Notes: generated by a model from the letters alone, not told the origin. Shown: positions 1 to 6,412, counted from the first letter of the stretch. The stretch: DNA of 13,127 bases from an uncultured Eubacteriales bacterium (GCA_900554405.1 USHI01000021.1:1-13127), one strand, 5' to 3'. Made by a program: numbers and translations.

Positions 1-1
1 C

Positions 2-70
2 CCGATATATTTACGTCTGCCTCAGGCGGAACGCGAACGTCTTGAAAGAGAAAGAGAGGAAACAAAATGA
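2..70 (+). CDS. C-terminal tail of an upstream gene, probably tsaB (partial)
   Basis: The frame starting at base 2 is open from the window edge to a TGA at 68-70 and gives 22 residues beginning PIYLRLPQAERERLE. The segment P-x-YLR-x-x-QAER resembles the C-terminal end of TsaB (YeaZ), the dimerisation subunit that works with TsaD and TsaE to make N6-threonylcarbamoyladenosine (t6A37) in tRNA. The stop codon overlaps the ATG of rpiB as ATGA, which suggests translational coupling in one operon. The family call is by memory of the tail motif only; the rest of the gene lies outside the window, so another protein ending in a charged helix cannot be excluded. Confidence 0.5.
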   Translation, partial: PIYLRLPQAERERLEREREETK

Positions 71-492
71 TAGCACTCGGCTGCGACCACGGCGGGCGCG
101 AGATCAAGAACGCCATTATCGAATATCTCAAACAGAAGGGGATCGAATATACCGACTGCGGCACCTATACCGCTGAATCGGTGGATTACCCCGTTTACGC
201 AAAGAAGGTATGTGCGGAAATCACTTCCGGCAGATGCACCGCAGGCATACTCTGCTGCGGCACCGGCATCGGTATGTCCATCGCGGCGAACAAGATCCGC
301 GGGATAAGGGCCGCGGTGCTTTCGGATGAATTTTCCGCAGAGATGACACGTCGCCACAACAACGCAAACGTGCTCTGCCTCGGCGGCAGGGTGATCGACA
401 GCGCAAAAGCGGTGAAGCTTGCCGATATATTCCTGAACGCTCCGTTTGAAGGCGGCAGGCATGAAAAGCGCGTCGCCATGCTGGAAGATTAA
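67..492 (+). CDS. rpiB: Ribose-5-phosphate isomerase B
   Basis: The 141-residue product matches the length and motifs of RpiB, the cytoplasmic enzyme that interconverts ribose 5-phosphate and ribulose 5-phosphate in the non-oxidative pentose phosphate pathway. Visible marks are the N-terminal phosphate-binding CDHGG (residues 6-10), the catalytic loop GILCCGTGIGMSIAANK with the family catalytic Cys at 64, and RRHNNANVL with His97. The start ATG overlaps the upstream stop (ATGA) and is preceded by GAGAGGA at about 54-60, so the start is firm. No strong terminator follows. The LacAB sugar isomerases are close relatives, but the CGTGIGMSIAANK loop and the context in a housekeeping region favour RpiB. 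Confidence 0.93.
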   Translation: MIALGCDHGGREIKNAIIEYLKQKGIEYTDCGTYTAESVDYPVYAKKVCAEITSGRCTAGILCCGTGIGMSIAANKIRGIRAAVLSDEFSAEMTRRHNNANVLCLGGRVIDSAKAVKLADIFLNAPFEGGRHEKRVAMLED

Positions 493-554
493 AGCTTTTT
501 GCTTGCGGAATACAAAAAATGCACCGTTTTTTGCGGATAATCGGATAAAAGACC

Positions 555-583
555 TTGACACGGCGGTATCGTTCTGTTATAAT
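555..583 (+). promoter_or_regulatory. Consensus SigA promoter for the rpmG-secE-nusG-rplK-rplA operon
   Basis: TTGACA at 555-560 and TATAAT at 578-583 are separated by exactly 17 bases, a perfect match to the housekeeping sigma factor consensus. Transcription should start near 590, leaving an untranslated leader of roughly 115 bases before rpmG. No other good promoter is visible before rplJ, so this one probably serves all five genes. Confidence 0.9.
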
Positions 584-682
584 GAGCTTACCTCTGTTGT
601 GCGAGGTCTTTTTGTTATGTTTGCGGTCAGTCGATTTCCGCCGCAGGCAGCAAAAGCCGCCGCCGTATCAGAGGGAGGTAAC

Positions 683-748
683 ATGAATATGGAGGTGCCG
701 AAAAAGAATGAAAGAAAAAAGGGTAAAGGTTACTCTCGTTTGCACTGA
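683..748 (+). CDS. Possible 21-residue leader ORF overlapping the rpmG start
   Basis: ATG at 683 lies five bases after GAGGGAGG (671-678), one of the strongest ribosome binding sites here. The frame encodes 21 residues rich in Lys and Arg (starting MNMEVPKKNE) and stops at 746-748, after overlapping the first 41 bases of rpmG in a different frame. I do not recognise the peptide. It may be a regulatory upstream ORF that competes with rpmG or couples to it, or a chance ORF in a region with two SD-like sequences. A second SD (GGAGGTG, 691-697), lying inside this ORF, serves rpmG itself. Confidence 0.3.
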   Translation: MNMEVPKKNERKKGKGYSRLH

Positions 749-866
749 ATGCAAGCAAAGGAACTATGACACGGCAAAGAACAAGAGCAATACCCCCGAT
801 CGTCTCGAAATGAACAAGTATTGCCGTTTCTGCCGCAAGCATACTCTTCACAAGGAAAGCAAATAA
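708..866 (+). CDS. rpmG: Large-subunit ribosomal protein bL33, zinc-binding form
   Basis: This short gene encodes 52 residues with the L33 core VCTECKQRNYDTAKNK and the tail NKYCRFCRKHTLHKESK. Two CxxC pairs (Cys12/Cys15 and Cys39/Cys42) form the zinc ribbon, so this is the C+ paralogue expected in zinc-replete cells. L33 sits near the E site of the 50S subunit. The ATG at 708 follows GGAGGTG (691-697) at somewhat long spacing. In Firmicutes rpmG is classically followed by secE and nusG, as here (10-base gap to secE). A second possible ORF overlaps its 5' end. Confidence 0.93.
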   Translation: MKEKRVKVTLVCTECKQRNYDTAKNKSNTPDRLEMNKYCRFCRKHTLHKESK

Positions 867-876
867 GGAGGGCGTC

Positions 877-1428
877 ATGAAGAGAATAACGATCAGATCG
901 CTTTCCGTACTGCTCGCCCTGCTCATCGCACTGACTCTTTCCGTTTGCGCTCTCGCGGACGGCGAATCCTCGGATACGGCAGAGGAATCCTCCGAAGCGG
1001 AATCTTCCGCCGCGGAATCCTCCGAAGCACAATCCAAGGACGAATCCTCCGCAGCCGATTCAAGCACCGCGGAATCCTCCTCGGAAGCCGAATCGAGCGT
1101 TGCGGAATCCTCTTCCGCCGCAGCGGACGAGACCGAATCCGCTTCGAGCTTCCCCTGGGCAAGAGTCATCACTCTCATCGTGATCGTCGCGCTTATCGCC
1201 GCAGCGATTATTCTTTCCAAAACGCAGACCGCGCTCGGGCAGAAGATCGCAAAATTCTTCCGCGATTATAAGAGCGAAGTTCAGAAGATCGTCTGGTTCT
1301 CCTTCAAGGATACAATGAAGGCGACCGGCGTTGTTCTGGTAACGATCCTCGTTTTCGCAGTTGTTATCGGTCTGCTTGACTTCGGATTCACCGAAATCAT
1401 CAAGCTGCTTGCGAACATCACTAAATAA
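877..1428 (+). CDS. secE: Protein translocase subunit SecE with a signal peptide and Ser/Glu-rich N-terminal extension
   Basis: The last 65 residues are a normal SecE: an amphipathic cytoplasmic helix (about 122-146, FFRDYKSEVQKIVWFS) and one membrane helix (about 150-170). SecE clamps SecY in the plasma membrane. Unusually there are about 90 residues in front: a signal-peptide-like segment (1-27, with VCALADGE as a plausible signal peptidase I site), a Ser/Glu/Ala tract (30-90) and an extra hydrophobic helix (94-114). Firmicute SecE is normally 60-75 residues; this is 183. The ATG at 877 follows AAGGAGGG (about 866-873), and no internal start with an SD precedes the core, so the extension is probably translated. 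The predicted topology is consistent: tract outside, helix inward, SecE amphipathic helix in the cytoplasm. Gene order rpmG-secE-nusG confirms identity. Confidence 0.9.
   Translation: MKRITIRSLSVLLALLIALTLSVCALADGESSDTAEESSEAESSAAESSEAQSKDESSAADSSTAESSSEAESSVAESSSAAADETESASSFPWARVITLIVIVALIAAAIILSKTQTALGQKIAKFFRDYKSEVQKIVWFSFKDTMKATGVVLVTILVFAVVIGLLDFGFTEIIKLLANITK
961..1148 (+). repeat. Imperfect GAATCCTCC-type repeats coding the Ser/Glu tract of SecE
   Basis: The stretch repeats variants of GCGGAATCCTCCGAAGC, which translate as ESSxAESS units. The repeats are degenerate and in frame, so they look like an expanded low-complexity coding region rather than a mobile or regulatory repeat. Such tracts can vary in length between strains by slippage or recombination. 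Confidence 0.7.
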
Positions 1429-1444
1429 AAAGGAACGGTCAGCT

Positions 1445-1981
1445 ATGAGTTTACCCCAGGAAAGCACTCCGATGTGGTACATCGTCCACACCTACACGGG
1501 TTACGAAAACAAAGTCGCGGCTAATCTCGAAAAAATCGTTGAAAACCGCGGGCTGGAAAAACTTATCCTTGAGGTAAGCGTACCTGTCGAAAAGGTCACG
1601 GAGACCACCGAAAAGGGTGAAAAGGAAATCGAAAGAAAGCTGTTCCCCAGCTATGTGCTCGTCAAAATGGTCATGAACGACGAAACATGGCACATCGTCC
1701 GCAACACGACCGGCGTTACCGGCTTTGTCGGACCGGGATCGCGCCCCGTGGCGCTCACTCCGGACGAAGTCGAACGTATCGGTGTTGAGGTCAGAACCAT
1801 CGAGATCAAATTTGCCGTGGGCGACAGTGTCCGCATCACCGACGGGCCTCTTGCGGGCTTTGTCGCGATAGTGGATGAAATATCCCCCGACAAAAAGAAG
1901 GTCAGCGTTACCGCTTCCCTGTTCGGCAGAGAAACAAAGGTCGAGCTGAACAGCAATCAGGTCGCGGCTGTCGAGAGCTGA
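1445..1981 (+). CDS. nusG: Transcription elongation and termination factor NusG
   Basis: The 178-residue product has the two standard domains. The NGN domain (about 9-112) opens with MWYIVHTYTGYENKVAANLE, and contains RKLFPSYVLVKM and the FVGPGSRPVAL turn that binds the RNA polymerase clamp and beta-lobe. The KOW domain (about 123-178) contains GDSVRITDGPLAGFVAIVDEI and ends with the VELNSNQVAAVE strand. In the family NusG controls pausing and links transcription to Rho or ribosomes. The start ATG at 1445 follows AAAAAGGAAC with a gap of 16 bases from secE, so the two are cotranscribed. An upstream in-frame ATG at 1361 lies inside secE, lacks family similarity and is rejected. Confidence 0.96.
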   Translation: MSLPQESTPMWYIVHTYTGYENKVAANLEKIVENRGLEKLILEVSVPVEKVTETTEKGEKEIERKLFPSYVLVKMVMNDETWHIVRNTTGVTGFVGPGSRPVALTPDEVERIGVEVRTIEIKFAVGDSVRITDGPLAGFVAIVDEISPDKKKVSVTASLFGRETKVELNSNQVAAVES

Positions 1982-2054
1982 CACAAACGCTTTCGCAGCG
2001 GTAATTGCCAATCGCAGCGGAAGGCTTCGCGCGCAAAAGCAAGCACGAAGGAAA

Positions 2055-2089
2055 GTGGGAGGGACAAGATCCCGAAATTAAATTACCAC
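2055..2089 (+). promoter_or_regulatory. Probable L1-binding leader structure upstream of rplK
   Basis: The 127 bases between nusG and rplK contain GTGG (2055-2058) paired with CCAC (2086-2089) and, inside, GGGA (2061-2064) paired with TCCC (2070-2073), separated by an asymmetric internal loop. The GTGGGAGGG...CCCG...ACCAC pattern just before the rplK SD resembles the 23S rRNA site of L1 and the autoregulatory L1 sites known before L11-L1 genes. By analogy L1 in excess would bind here and repress translation of rplK-rplA. The structure is read by eye; folding was not computed. The 3' side of the internal loop (gaaattaaatta) seems longer than usual. Confidence 0.6.
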
Positions 2090-2108
2090 ATGGAGGTGTA
2101 TATCTGAA

Positions 2109-2534
2109 ATGGCAAAAAAAGTAGTAGGCTATATCAAGCTTCAAATCCCCGCAGGTAAAGCTACCCCGCAGCCGCCGATCGGCCCTGCCCTCGGTCAGTA
2201 CGGTGTTGCTATCCCTATGTTCACCAAAGAGTTCAACGAACGCACCAAAAATGACATCGGTCTTATAATCCCGGTCGTTATCACCGTTTATGCGGACCGT
2301 TCGTTCAGCTTTATCACCAAGCCTCCCCCCGCAGCCGTTCTTATAAAGAAGGCGTGCGGTATCGAGAAGGGCTCCGGCGTTCCCCAGTCCAACAAGGTCG
2401 CACAGATCACGAAGGAACAGATCAGAAAGATCGCCGAAACCAAAATGCCCGACCTTAACGCCGCAAGCGTGGAATCCGCGATGAGCATGATCGCCGGCAC
2501 CGCCCGCAGCATGGGCGTTGTAGTCGTTGACTGA
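2109..2534 (+). CDS. rplK: Large-subunit ribosomal protein uL11
   Basis: The 141-residue protein has the usual L11 length and motifs: N-terminal KLQIPAGKATPQPPIGPALGQ with the Pro-rich helix that thiopeptides contact, ITVYADRSFSFITKPPPAAVLIKKA in the middle, and the C-terminal rRNA-binding domain ending in KMPDLNAASVESAMSMIAG and TARSMGVVVVD. L11 binds the GTPase-associated centre of 23S rRNA with L10. The ATG at 2109 follows GGAGGTG (2092-2098). The segment after GPALGQ reads YGVAIPMF where most bacteria have GVNIMxF, a local variation in the factor-binding region. It is 14 bases upstream of rplA and shares its leader. Confidence 0.97.
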   Translation: MAKKVVGYIKLQIPAGKATPQPPIGPALGQYGVAIPMFTKEFNERTKNDIGLIIPVVITVYADRSFSFITKPPPAAVLIKKACGIEKGSGVPQSNKVAQITKEQIRKIAETKMPDLNAASVESAMSMIAGTARSMGVVVVD

Positions 2535-2548
2535 GGAGGGCTTTTAAG

Positions 2549-3244
2549 ATGAAAAGAGGAAAGAATTACAAGGCAGCCGTAGCTGCCATCGACAAGAGCA
2601 GGCTTTATGACAGCAACGAGGCACTCGGCCTTGTCTGCGACCTTTCCAAAGCCAAGTTCGATGAAACGGTAGAAGTCCATGTCCGCTTGGGTGTCGACTC
2701 GCGCCATGCAGACCAGCAGGTCCGCGGCGCCGTTGTACTTCCCAACGGTACCGGTAAAACCGTCCGTACCCTTGTTTTCGCCAAGGGCGACAAAGCCAAG
2801 GCAGCCGAAGAGGCAGGCGCGGATTACGTCGGCGCAGAGGATTACGTCCAGAAGATCCAGCACGAAAACTGGTTTGATTTCGACGTGATCATTGCTTCCC
2901 CGGACATGATGGGTATGATCGGTCGTCTGGGTAAGATACTCGGCCCGAAAGGCCTCATGCCGAACCCCAAGGCGGGCACCGTTACCCCGGATGTCGCAAA
3001 GGCTGTCACCGAAGCAAAAGCCGGTAAGATCGAGTACCGTCTCGACAAGACCAACATCATTCACTGCCCGATCGGCAAAGTCAGCTTCGGCGGTGAAAAG
3101 CTTGCCGAAAACTTTGATACCCTTCTCGGCGCTATCATAAAGGCAAAGCCTGCCGCAGCAAAGGGTCAGTATATCAAGTCCTGCGTCGTCACTTCCACCA
3201 TGGGCCCCGGGCTCAAGGTCAATGCGGCGAAGCTCGGCAACTAA
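2549..3244 (+). CDS. rplA: Large-subunit ribosomal protein uL1
   Basis: The product is 231 residues, standard for L1, with the signature GKILGPKGLMPNPKAGTV (128-145). L1 forms the mobile stalk at the E site and, in bacteria where it was studied, represses its own operon by binding the rplK leader; a fitting hairpin is present at 2055-2089. GAGGAGG at 2533-2539 overlaps the rplK stop and fixes the ATG at 2549. The stop at 3242-3244 is directly followed by the promoter of rplJ, with no separate terminator, so read-through into the L10 leader is likely. Confidence 0.97.
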   Translation: MKRGKNYKAAVAAIDKSRLYDSNEALGLVCDLSKAKFDETVEVHVRLGVDSRHADQQVRGAVVLPNGTGKTVRTLVFAKGDKAKAAEEAGADYVGAEDYVQKIQHENWFDFDVIIASPDMMGMIGRLGKILGPKGLMPNPKAGTVTPDVAKAVTEAKAGKIEYRLDKTNIIHCPIGKVSFGGEKLAENFDTLLGAIIKAKPAAAKGQYIKSCVVTSTMGPGLKVNAAKLGN

Positions 3245-3258
3245 AAACAGAAAAACTA

Positions 3259-3287
3259 TTGACAAACCCGTTTTCGGGTGGTATAAT
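3259..3287 (+). promoter_or_regulatory. Consensus SigA promoter for rplJ-rplL
   Basis: TTGACA (3259-3264) and TATAAT (3282-3287) are separated by 17 bases, a perfect consensus match. The spacer contains a palindrome, ACCCG-TTTT-CGGGT (3266-3279), which lies between the two promoter boxes. Transcription should begin near 3294, just in front of the L10 leader. Confidence 0.9.
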
Positions 3288-3302
3288 CAATAGGTCGAAT
3301 TT

Positions 3303-3423
3303 CCAAAGACAGTAGGCACATCGGGTTCAAAGGTCAGCAGACCGCCTGCCGAGGAGTAATTCGGTTAAGTATCTATATGCTTTTCCGCGCTCCTTTGCAG
3401 ATATCTGTGAAGGAGCTTTTTTT
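3303..3423 (+). promoter_or_regulatory. L10 leader (ribosomal protein L10 autoregulatory leader) with attenuator
   Basis: The leader begins CCAAAGACAGTAGGC (3303-3317) and later has GCCTGCCGAGGAG, the recognisable conserved arms of the L10 leader found in front of rplJ in Firmicutes and other bacteria. GTAGGC pairs with GCCTGC. It ends in a hairpin, GCTCCTT (3389-3395) with AAGGAGC (3410-3416), followed by seven T (3417-3423), an intrinsic terminator. AGGAG at 3352-3356 can pair with CTCCT at 3390-3394, an alternative fold that would prevent the terminator. By analogy, binding of the L10-L12 complex favours termination when these proteins are in excess. Confidence 0.88.
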
Positions 3424-3468
3424 ACCCCTTCCCCGCCCGGTGCGCAAATAAATACGGAGGTGTACAAT

Positions 3469-4011
3469 TTGGCAAACGCAACCATTCTCGAACAGAAGCA
3501 AAAGATCGTTTCCGACCTTGCCGAGAGAATGAAAAACGCTTCCTCCGGCATTGTCGTCAACTATCAGGGCATAAACGTTGAAGACGACACGAAGCTCCGC
3601 GAAGAGCTCCGCAAAGCCGGTGTTCGTTACGAAGTTGTTAAAAACACCCTTACTTCCAAGGCGTGCGATATAATCGGCTTCGAAAAGATCAAGGAATCGC
3701 TTTCCGGCATGACGGCTCTCGCTACCAGCGAAACCGATCCCGTTGCTCCCGCAAAGATCCTCGCCGCATACGCAAAGGATCACGAAAACTTTGTTCTTAA
3801 AGCAGGCTTTGTCGACGGAGAATTCCTCGATGAAGCAGGCGTAAAGGAACTCGCCGATACTCCTTCCAAGGAAGTCCTTATCGGTCGCCTTATGGGTTCT
3901 CTCCAGTCCTCGCTGTATGGCTTCGCTTATGCGATCCAGGCCATCATCGACAAGCAGGAAGGCCCGTCCGAAGAAGCTGCTCCCGCAGAGGAAGCCGCTC
4001 CCGCAGAGTAA
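3469..4011 (+). CDS. rplJ: Large-subunit ribosomal protein uL10
   Basis: I place the start at TTG 3469 because GGAGG (3456-3460) is 8 bases upstream and the protein then begins MANATILEQKQKIV, the usual L10 N-terminus; a GTG at 3460 overlaps the SD. This gives 180 residues. Features are GIVVNYQGINVEDDTKLR and the VVKNTLTSKAC strand-helix of the rRNA-binding domain, and the long C-terminal helix (about 140-168) that carries L12 dimers. The tail is an acidic Ala/Glu/Pro repeat (EEAAPAEEAAPAE), a modest low-complexity extension. L10 anchors the stalk on 23S rRNA beside L11. It is preceded by the L10 leader and followed after 33 bases by rplL. Confidence 0.96.
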   Translation: MANATILEQKQKIVSDLAERMKNASSGIVVNYQGINVEDDTKLREELRKAGVRYEVVKNTLTSKACDIIGFEKIKESLSGMTALATSETDPVAPAKILAAYAKDHENFVLKAGFVDGEFLDEAGVKELADTPSKEVLIGRLMGSLQSSLYGFAYAIQAIIDKQEGPSEEAAPAEEAAPAE

Positions 4012-4044
4012 TTCAACACAACTAAAATACGGAGGAAAATCAAA

Positions 4045-4416
4045 ATGGAAAAACTCAATCAGATTCTTGACCTCATCGACGGTCTTACCATTCTCGAACT
4101 CAAAGATCTCGTAAAAGCACTCGAAGAAAAGTACGGTGTTTCCGCTGCTCCCGTTGCAGTTGCAGCCGCTCCCGGCGCCGCTGTTGCCGAAGTTGAAGAA
4201 AAGACCGAATTCGATGTCGAACTCACCTCTTACGACGAAGCTGCCAAGCTCAAAGTTATCAAGGCCGTCAAGGAAATCACCGGCCTCGGTCTCGGCGAAG
4301 CAAAGGAAATCGTCGTCGGCGCTCCCAAAATGGTCAAGACCGGCGTTTCCAAGGAAGAAGCCGATTCTCTCAAGACTCAGCTCGAAGAGGCCGGCGCAAA
4401 AGTCACCATCAAATAA
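4045..4416 (+). CDS. rplL: Large-subunit ribosomal protein bL12 (L7/L12)
   Basis: The 123-residue protein has the three standard parts: an N-terminal dimerisation domain (1-31, ILDLIDGLTILELKDLVKAL), an Ala/Pro/Val-rich flexible hinge (about 33-50), and the globular C-terminal domain (54-123) with EFDVELTSYDEAAKLKVIK, VKEITGLGLGEAKEIV and the closing LEEAGAKVTIK. This domain recruits the GTPase translation factors. ACGGAGGAAAA before the ATG at 4045 is a strong SD. The gene ends the operon: a terminator follows directly, whereas in many bacteria rpoB would come next. Confidence 0.98.
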   Translation: MEKLNQILDLIDGLTILELKDLVKALEEKYGVSAAPVAVAAAPGAAVAEVEEKTEFDVELTSYDEAAKLKVIKAVKEITGLGLGEAKEIVVGAPKMVKTGVSKEEADSLKTQLEEAGAKVTIK

Positions 4417-4440
4417 GCATTTTCGGAACATATCCGGAGG

Positions 4441-4473
4441 GAGAGAAGCACAAAACGCTTCTCTCTCTTTTTT
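4441..4473 (+). terminator. Intrinsic terminator after rplL
   Basis: GAGAGAAGC (4441-4449) and GCTTCTCTC (4457-4465) form a nine-pair stem with a short ACAAAAC loop, followed by TCTTTTTTT. It ends the rplJ-rplL transcript. Confidence 0.9.
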
Positions 4474-4478
4474 TGCGC

Positions 4479-4507
4479 AAAAAAGCGGGCACCTTTTCGG
4501 TGCCCGC
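4479..4507 (-). terminator. Intrinsic terminator after typA
   Basis: On the reverse strand GCGGGCACC and GGTGCCCGC (4485-4493 and 4499-4507) form a strong GC stem, followed by a run of six T (the A run at 4479-4484 on the forward strand). It lies downstream of the typA stop and stands tail to tail with the rplL terminator. Confidence 0.88.
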
Positions 4508-4522
4508 CGATTTGCGGATATT

Positions 4523-6367
4523 TCAAGCGTTTACTTTTGCTTTTTTCAGCTTGCTTTCCGCCTTCATGCGCCGCTCTTTGTTGAGTATGCGCTTGCGGAG
4601 ACGGATGGACTTAGGCGTTACTTCAATCAGCTCGTCATCCGCGATAAATTCGATAGCCTCTTCCAGCGAGAAGATTATCGGCGGAGTAAGTATAAGCTTT
4701 TCATCCGCACCGGAGGAGCGTATCGCGGTAAGATGCTTCTGTTTGCAGGGGTTTATCGCAATGTCCTCGTTTTTCGGGTTGATACCGACGATCATCCCCT
4801 CGTATACCTTCACGCCGGGGCCGACAAACAGGTTGCCGCGTTCCTGCGAATTGTAGCAGCCGTAGGAGGTGGTTTCGCCGTCCTCGCTTGCGACGAGCGA
4901 ACCGGTAAAGCGCACCTGGATATCGCCCTTGTAGGGCTTGTAGCCGTCGAATACCGAATTGAGTATCCCGTCGCCCCGGGTCTGGGACATGAACATACTG
5001 CGGTAGCCGAGCAGGCAGCGCGCGGGAATGGAATATTCAATGCGCGTTCTCGTGCCGGCGGTGTTGGGGTTCATGGATAAGAGCTCGCCCTTGCGCCTCC
5101 CGAGCTCCTCGATAACGGTTCCGATGTAATCGTTGGGGACGTCGGCATCCACAAGCTCAAACGGTTCGCATTTAACGCCGTCGATTTCCTTGTAAAGCAC
5201 GCGGGGGGTGGAGCAGCAAAGCTCGAATCCTTCGCGGCGCATGGTTTCGATAAGTATGGAAAGGTGCATTTCGCCGCGGCCCGCGACCTTGAAGCAATCG
5301 GTGGATTCGCCGTCGCTCACGCGGAGCGAAACGTCCTTCAAAAGCTCCTTATACAGCCTGTCGCGGAGCTGGCGGGATGTGACAAACTTCCCCTCCCTGC
5401 CGGCAAACGGGGAATCGTTTACGGAAAATGTCATTTCCATTGTAGGTTCGCCGACCTTGATAAATTCGATCGGTTCGGGGCAATCGACGGCAGTGACGGT
5501 ATCGCCGATCGTTATCGCCTCCGCGCCGGAAAAGCAGACTATATCGCCCATATAGGCAGACTGGACGGGAACACGGTTTAACCCGTCGATCTGATAAAGC
5601 GAAACGATCTTTGTCTTTTTGGGAGCTTCGGTGGAGTGGAAGTTGGTTATAAGAACCTCCTGCCCCTGTTTTATGGAGCCGCGCTCGATCCTGCCTATAC
5701 CGATCCTGCCGACATATTCGTTATAGTCGATCGAGGAAACAAGAAGCTGAAGCGGTGCTTCGGGATCGCCCTCCGGCGCGGGAATATGTTCGAGTATCGC
5801 ATCGAAAAGCGGGCGAAGGTCGGTACCCTTTTCGTAAGGAGATATGGAAGCGGTGCCGTCACGGCCGGAACAGAAAAGAGTGGGGCTTTCGAGCTGTTCG
5901 TCATTGGCATCGAGGTCGATAAGGAGTTCGAGTATTTCATCCATGACCTCGTTTATGCGCGCATCTGCGCGGTCGATCTTGTTGACAACCACAATGACCT
6001 TGTGGTTCAGCTCCAGAGCCTTTTGAAGCACAAAGCGCGTCTGGGGCATGGGTCCCTCCGCGGCATCAACGAGGAGAATTACGCCGTTGACCATTTTGAG
6101 TATACGCTCAACCTCGCCGCTGAAATCGGCGTGCCCGGGGGTATCGATAATGTTTATCTTTACGTCCTTGTAGTGGATCGCCGTGTTTTTGGCAAGTATG
6201 GTTATGCCGCGTTCGCGTTCGAGCGCGTTGTTGTCCATGACACGGTCCTCCGTGACCTGGTTTTCGCGGAACACGCCGCCCTGTTTGAGCATTTCATCGA
6301 CAAGCGTCGTTTTGCCGTGGTCGACATGCGCGATAATGGCGATATTTCTTAAATCTTCTCTTACCAC
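4523..6367 (-). CDS. typA: Ribosome-associated translational GTPase TypA/BipA
   Basis: The 614-residue product has the TypA length and architecture. The GTPase domain shows G1 AHVDHGKT (13-20), G2 RERGITI (51-57), G3 DTPGHADF (75-82) and G4 NKID (129-132). A beta-barrel domain II and two EF-G-like domains follow (AGRGEMHLSILIETMRREGF, RRKGELLSMNP), then the BipA-specific C-terminal domain (SYGCYNSQERGNLFVGPGVKVYEG, NPCKQKHLTAIRSSG) that reaches the ribosome active centre. In the family it helps 50S assembly and growth under stress or cold. The start is GTG at 6365-6367, with CGGAGA about nine bases upstream. It follows the ECF S component gene by 45 bases on the same strand. LepA and EF-G are excluded by the C-terminal motifs. 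Confidence 0.96.
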   Translation of the reverse strand: MVREDLRNIAIIAHVDHGKTTLVDEMLKQGGVFRENQVTEDRVMDNNALERERGITILAKNTAIHYKDVKINIIDTPGHADFSGEVERILKMVNGVILLVDAAEGPMPQTRFVLQKALELNHKVIVVVNKIDRADARINEVMDEILELLIDLDANDEQLESPTLFCSGRDGTASISPYEKGTDLRPLFDAILEHIPAPEGDPEAPLQLLVSSIDYNEYVGRIGIGRIERGSIKQGQEVLITNFHSTEAPKKTKIVSLYQIDGLNRVPVQSAYMGDIVCFSGAEAITIGDTVTAVDCPEPIEFIKVGEPTMEMTFSVNDSPFAGREGKFVTSRQLRDRLYKELLKDVSLRVSDGESTDCFKVAGRGEMHLSILIETMRREGFELCCSTPRVLYKEIDGVKCEPFELVDADVPNDYIGTVIEELGRRKGELLSMNPNTAGTRTRIEYSIPARCLLGYRSMFMSQTRGDGILNSVFDGYKPYKGDIQVRFTGSLVASEDGETTSYGCYNSQERGNLFVGPGVKVYEGMIVGINPKNEDIAINPCKQKHLTAIRSSGADEKLILTPPIIFSLEEAIEFIADDELIEVTPKSIRLRKRILNKERRMKAESKLKKAKVNA

Positions 6368-6412
6368 TTCAGTTATCTCCGGATATATAAAATTTTGGAA
6401 TTCCTATTTCAT

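Noticed and set aside
513..533. Possible terminator after rpiB (CAAAAAA...TTTTTTG)
   Set aside because: The stem is almost only A-T pairs and would be too weak; I cannot support it as a terminator.
590..609. Short hairpin ACCTC...GAGGT with T run at the start of the rpmG leader
   Set aside because: A five-pair stem right after the transcription start is too small to call an attenuator without comparative data.
961..1148. CRISPR or tandem DNA repeat array
   Set aside because: The repeats are degenerate, have no spacers, and stay in one open frame; they are coding low complexity.
627..1220. Long reverse-strand ORF with SAAEDSASEDS-type repeats
   Set aside because: It is the antisense shadow of the low-complexity secE tract; the forward strand has the SD, the SecE motifs and the operon context.
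2288..3265. Long reverse-strand ORF across rplK and rplA
   Set aside because: Shadow of two certain ribosomal protein genes, without an SD or recognisable motifs.
5636..6352. Forward ORF of 238 codons opposite typA
   Set aside because: Antisense to the conserved GTPase domain and lacking any motif or start signal.
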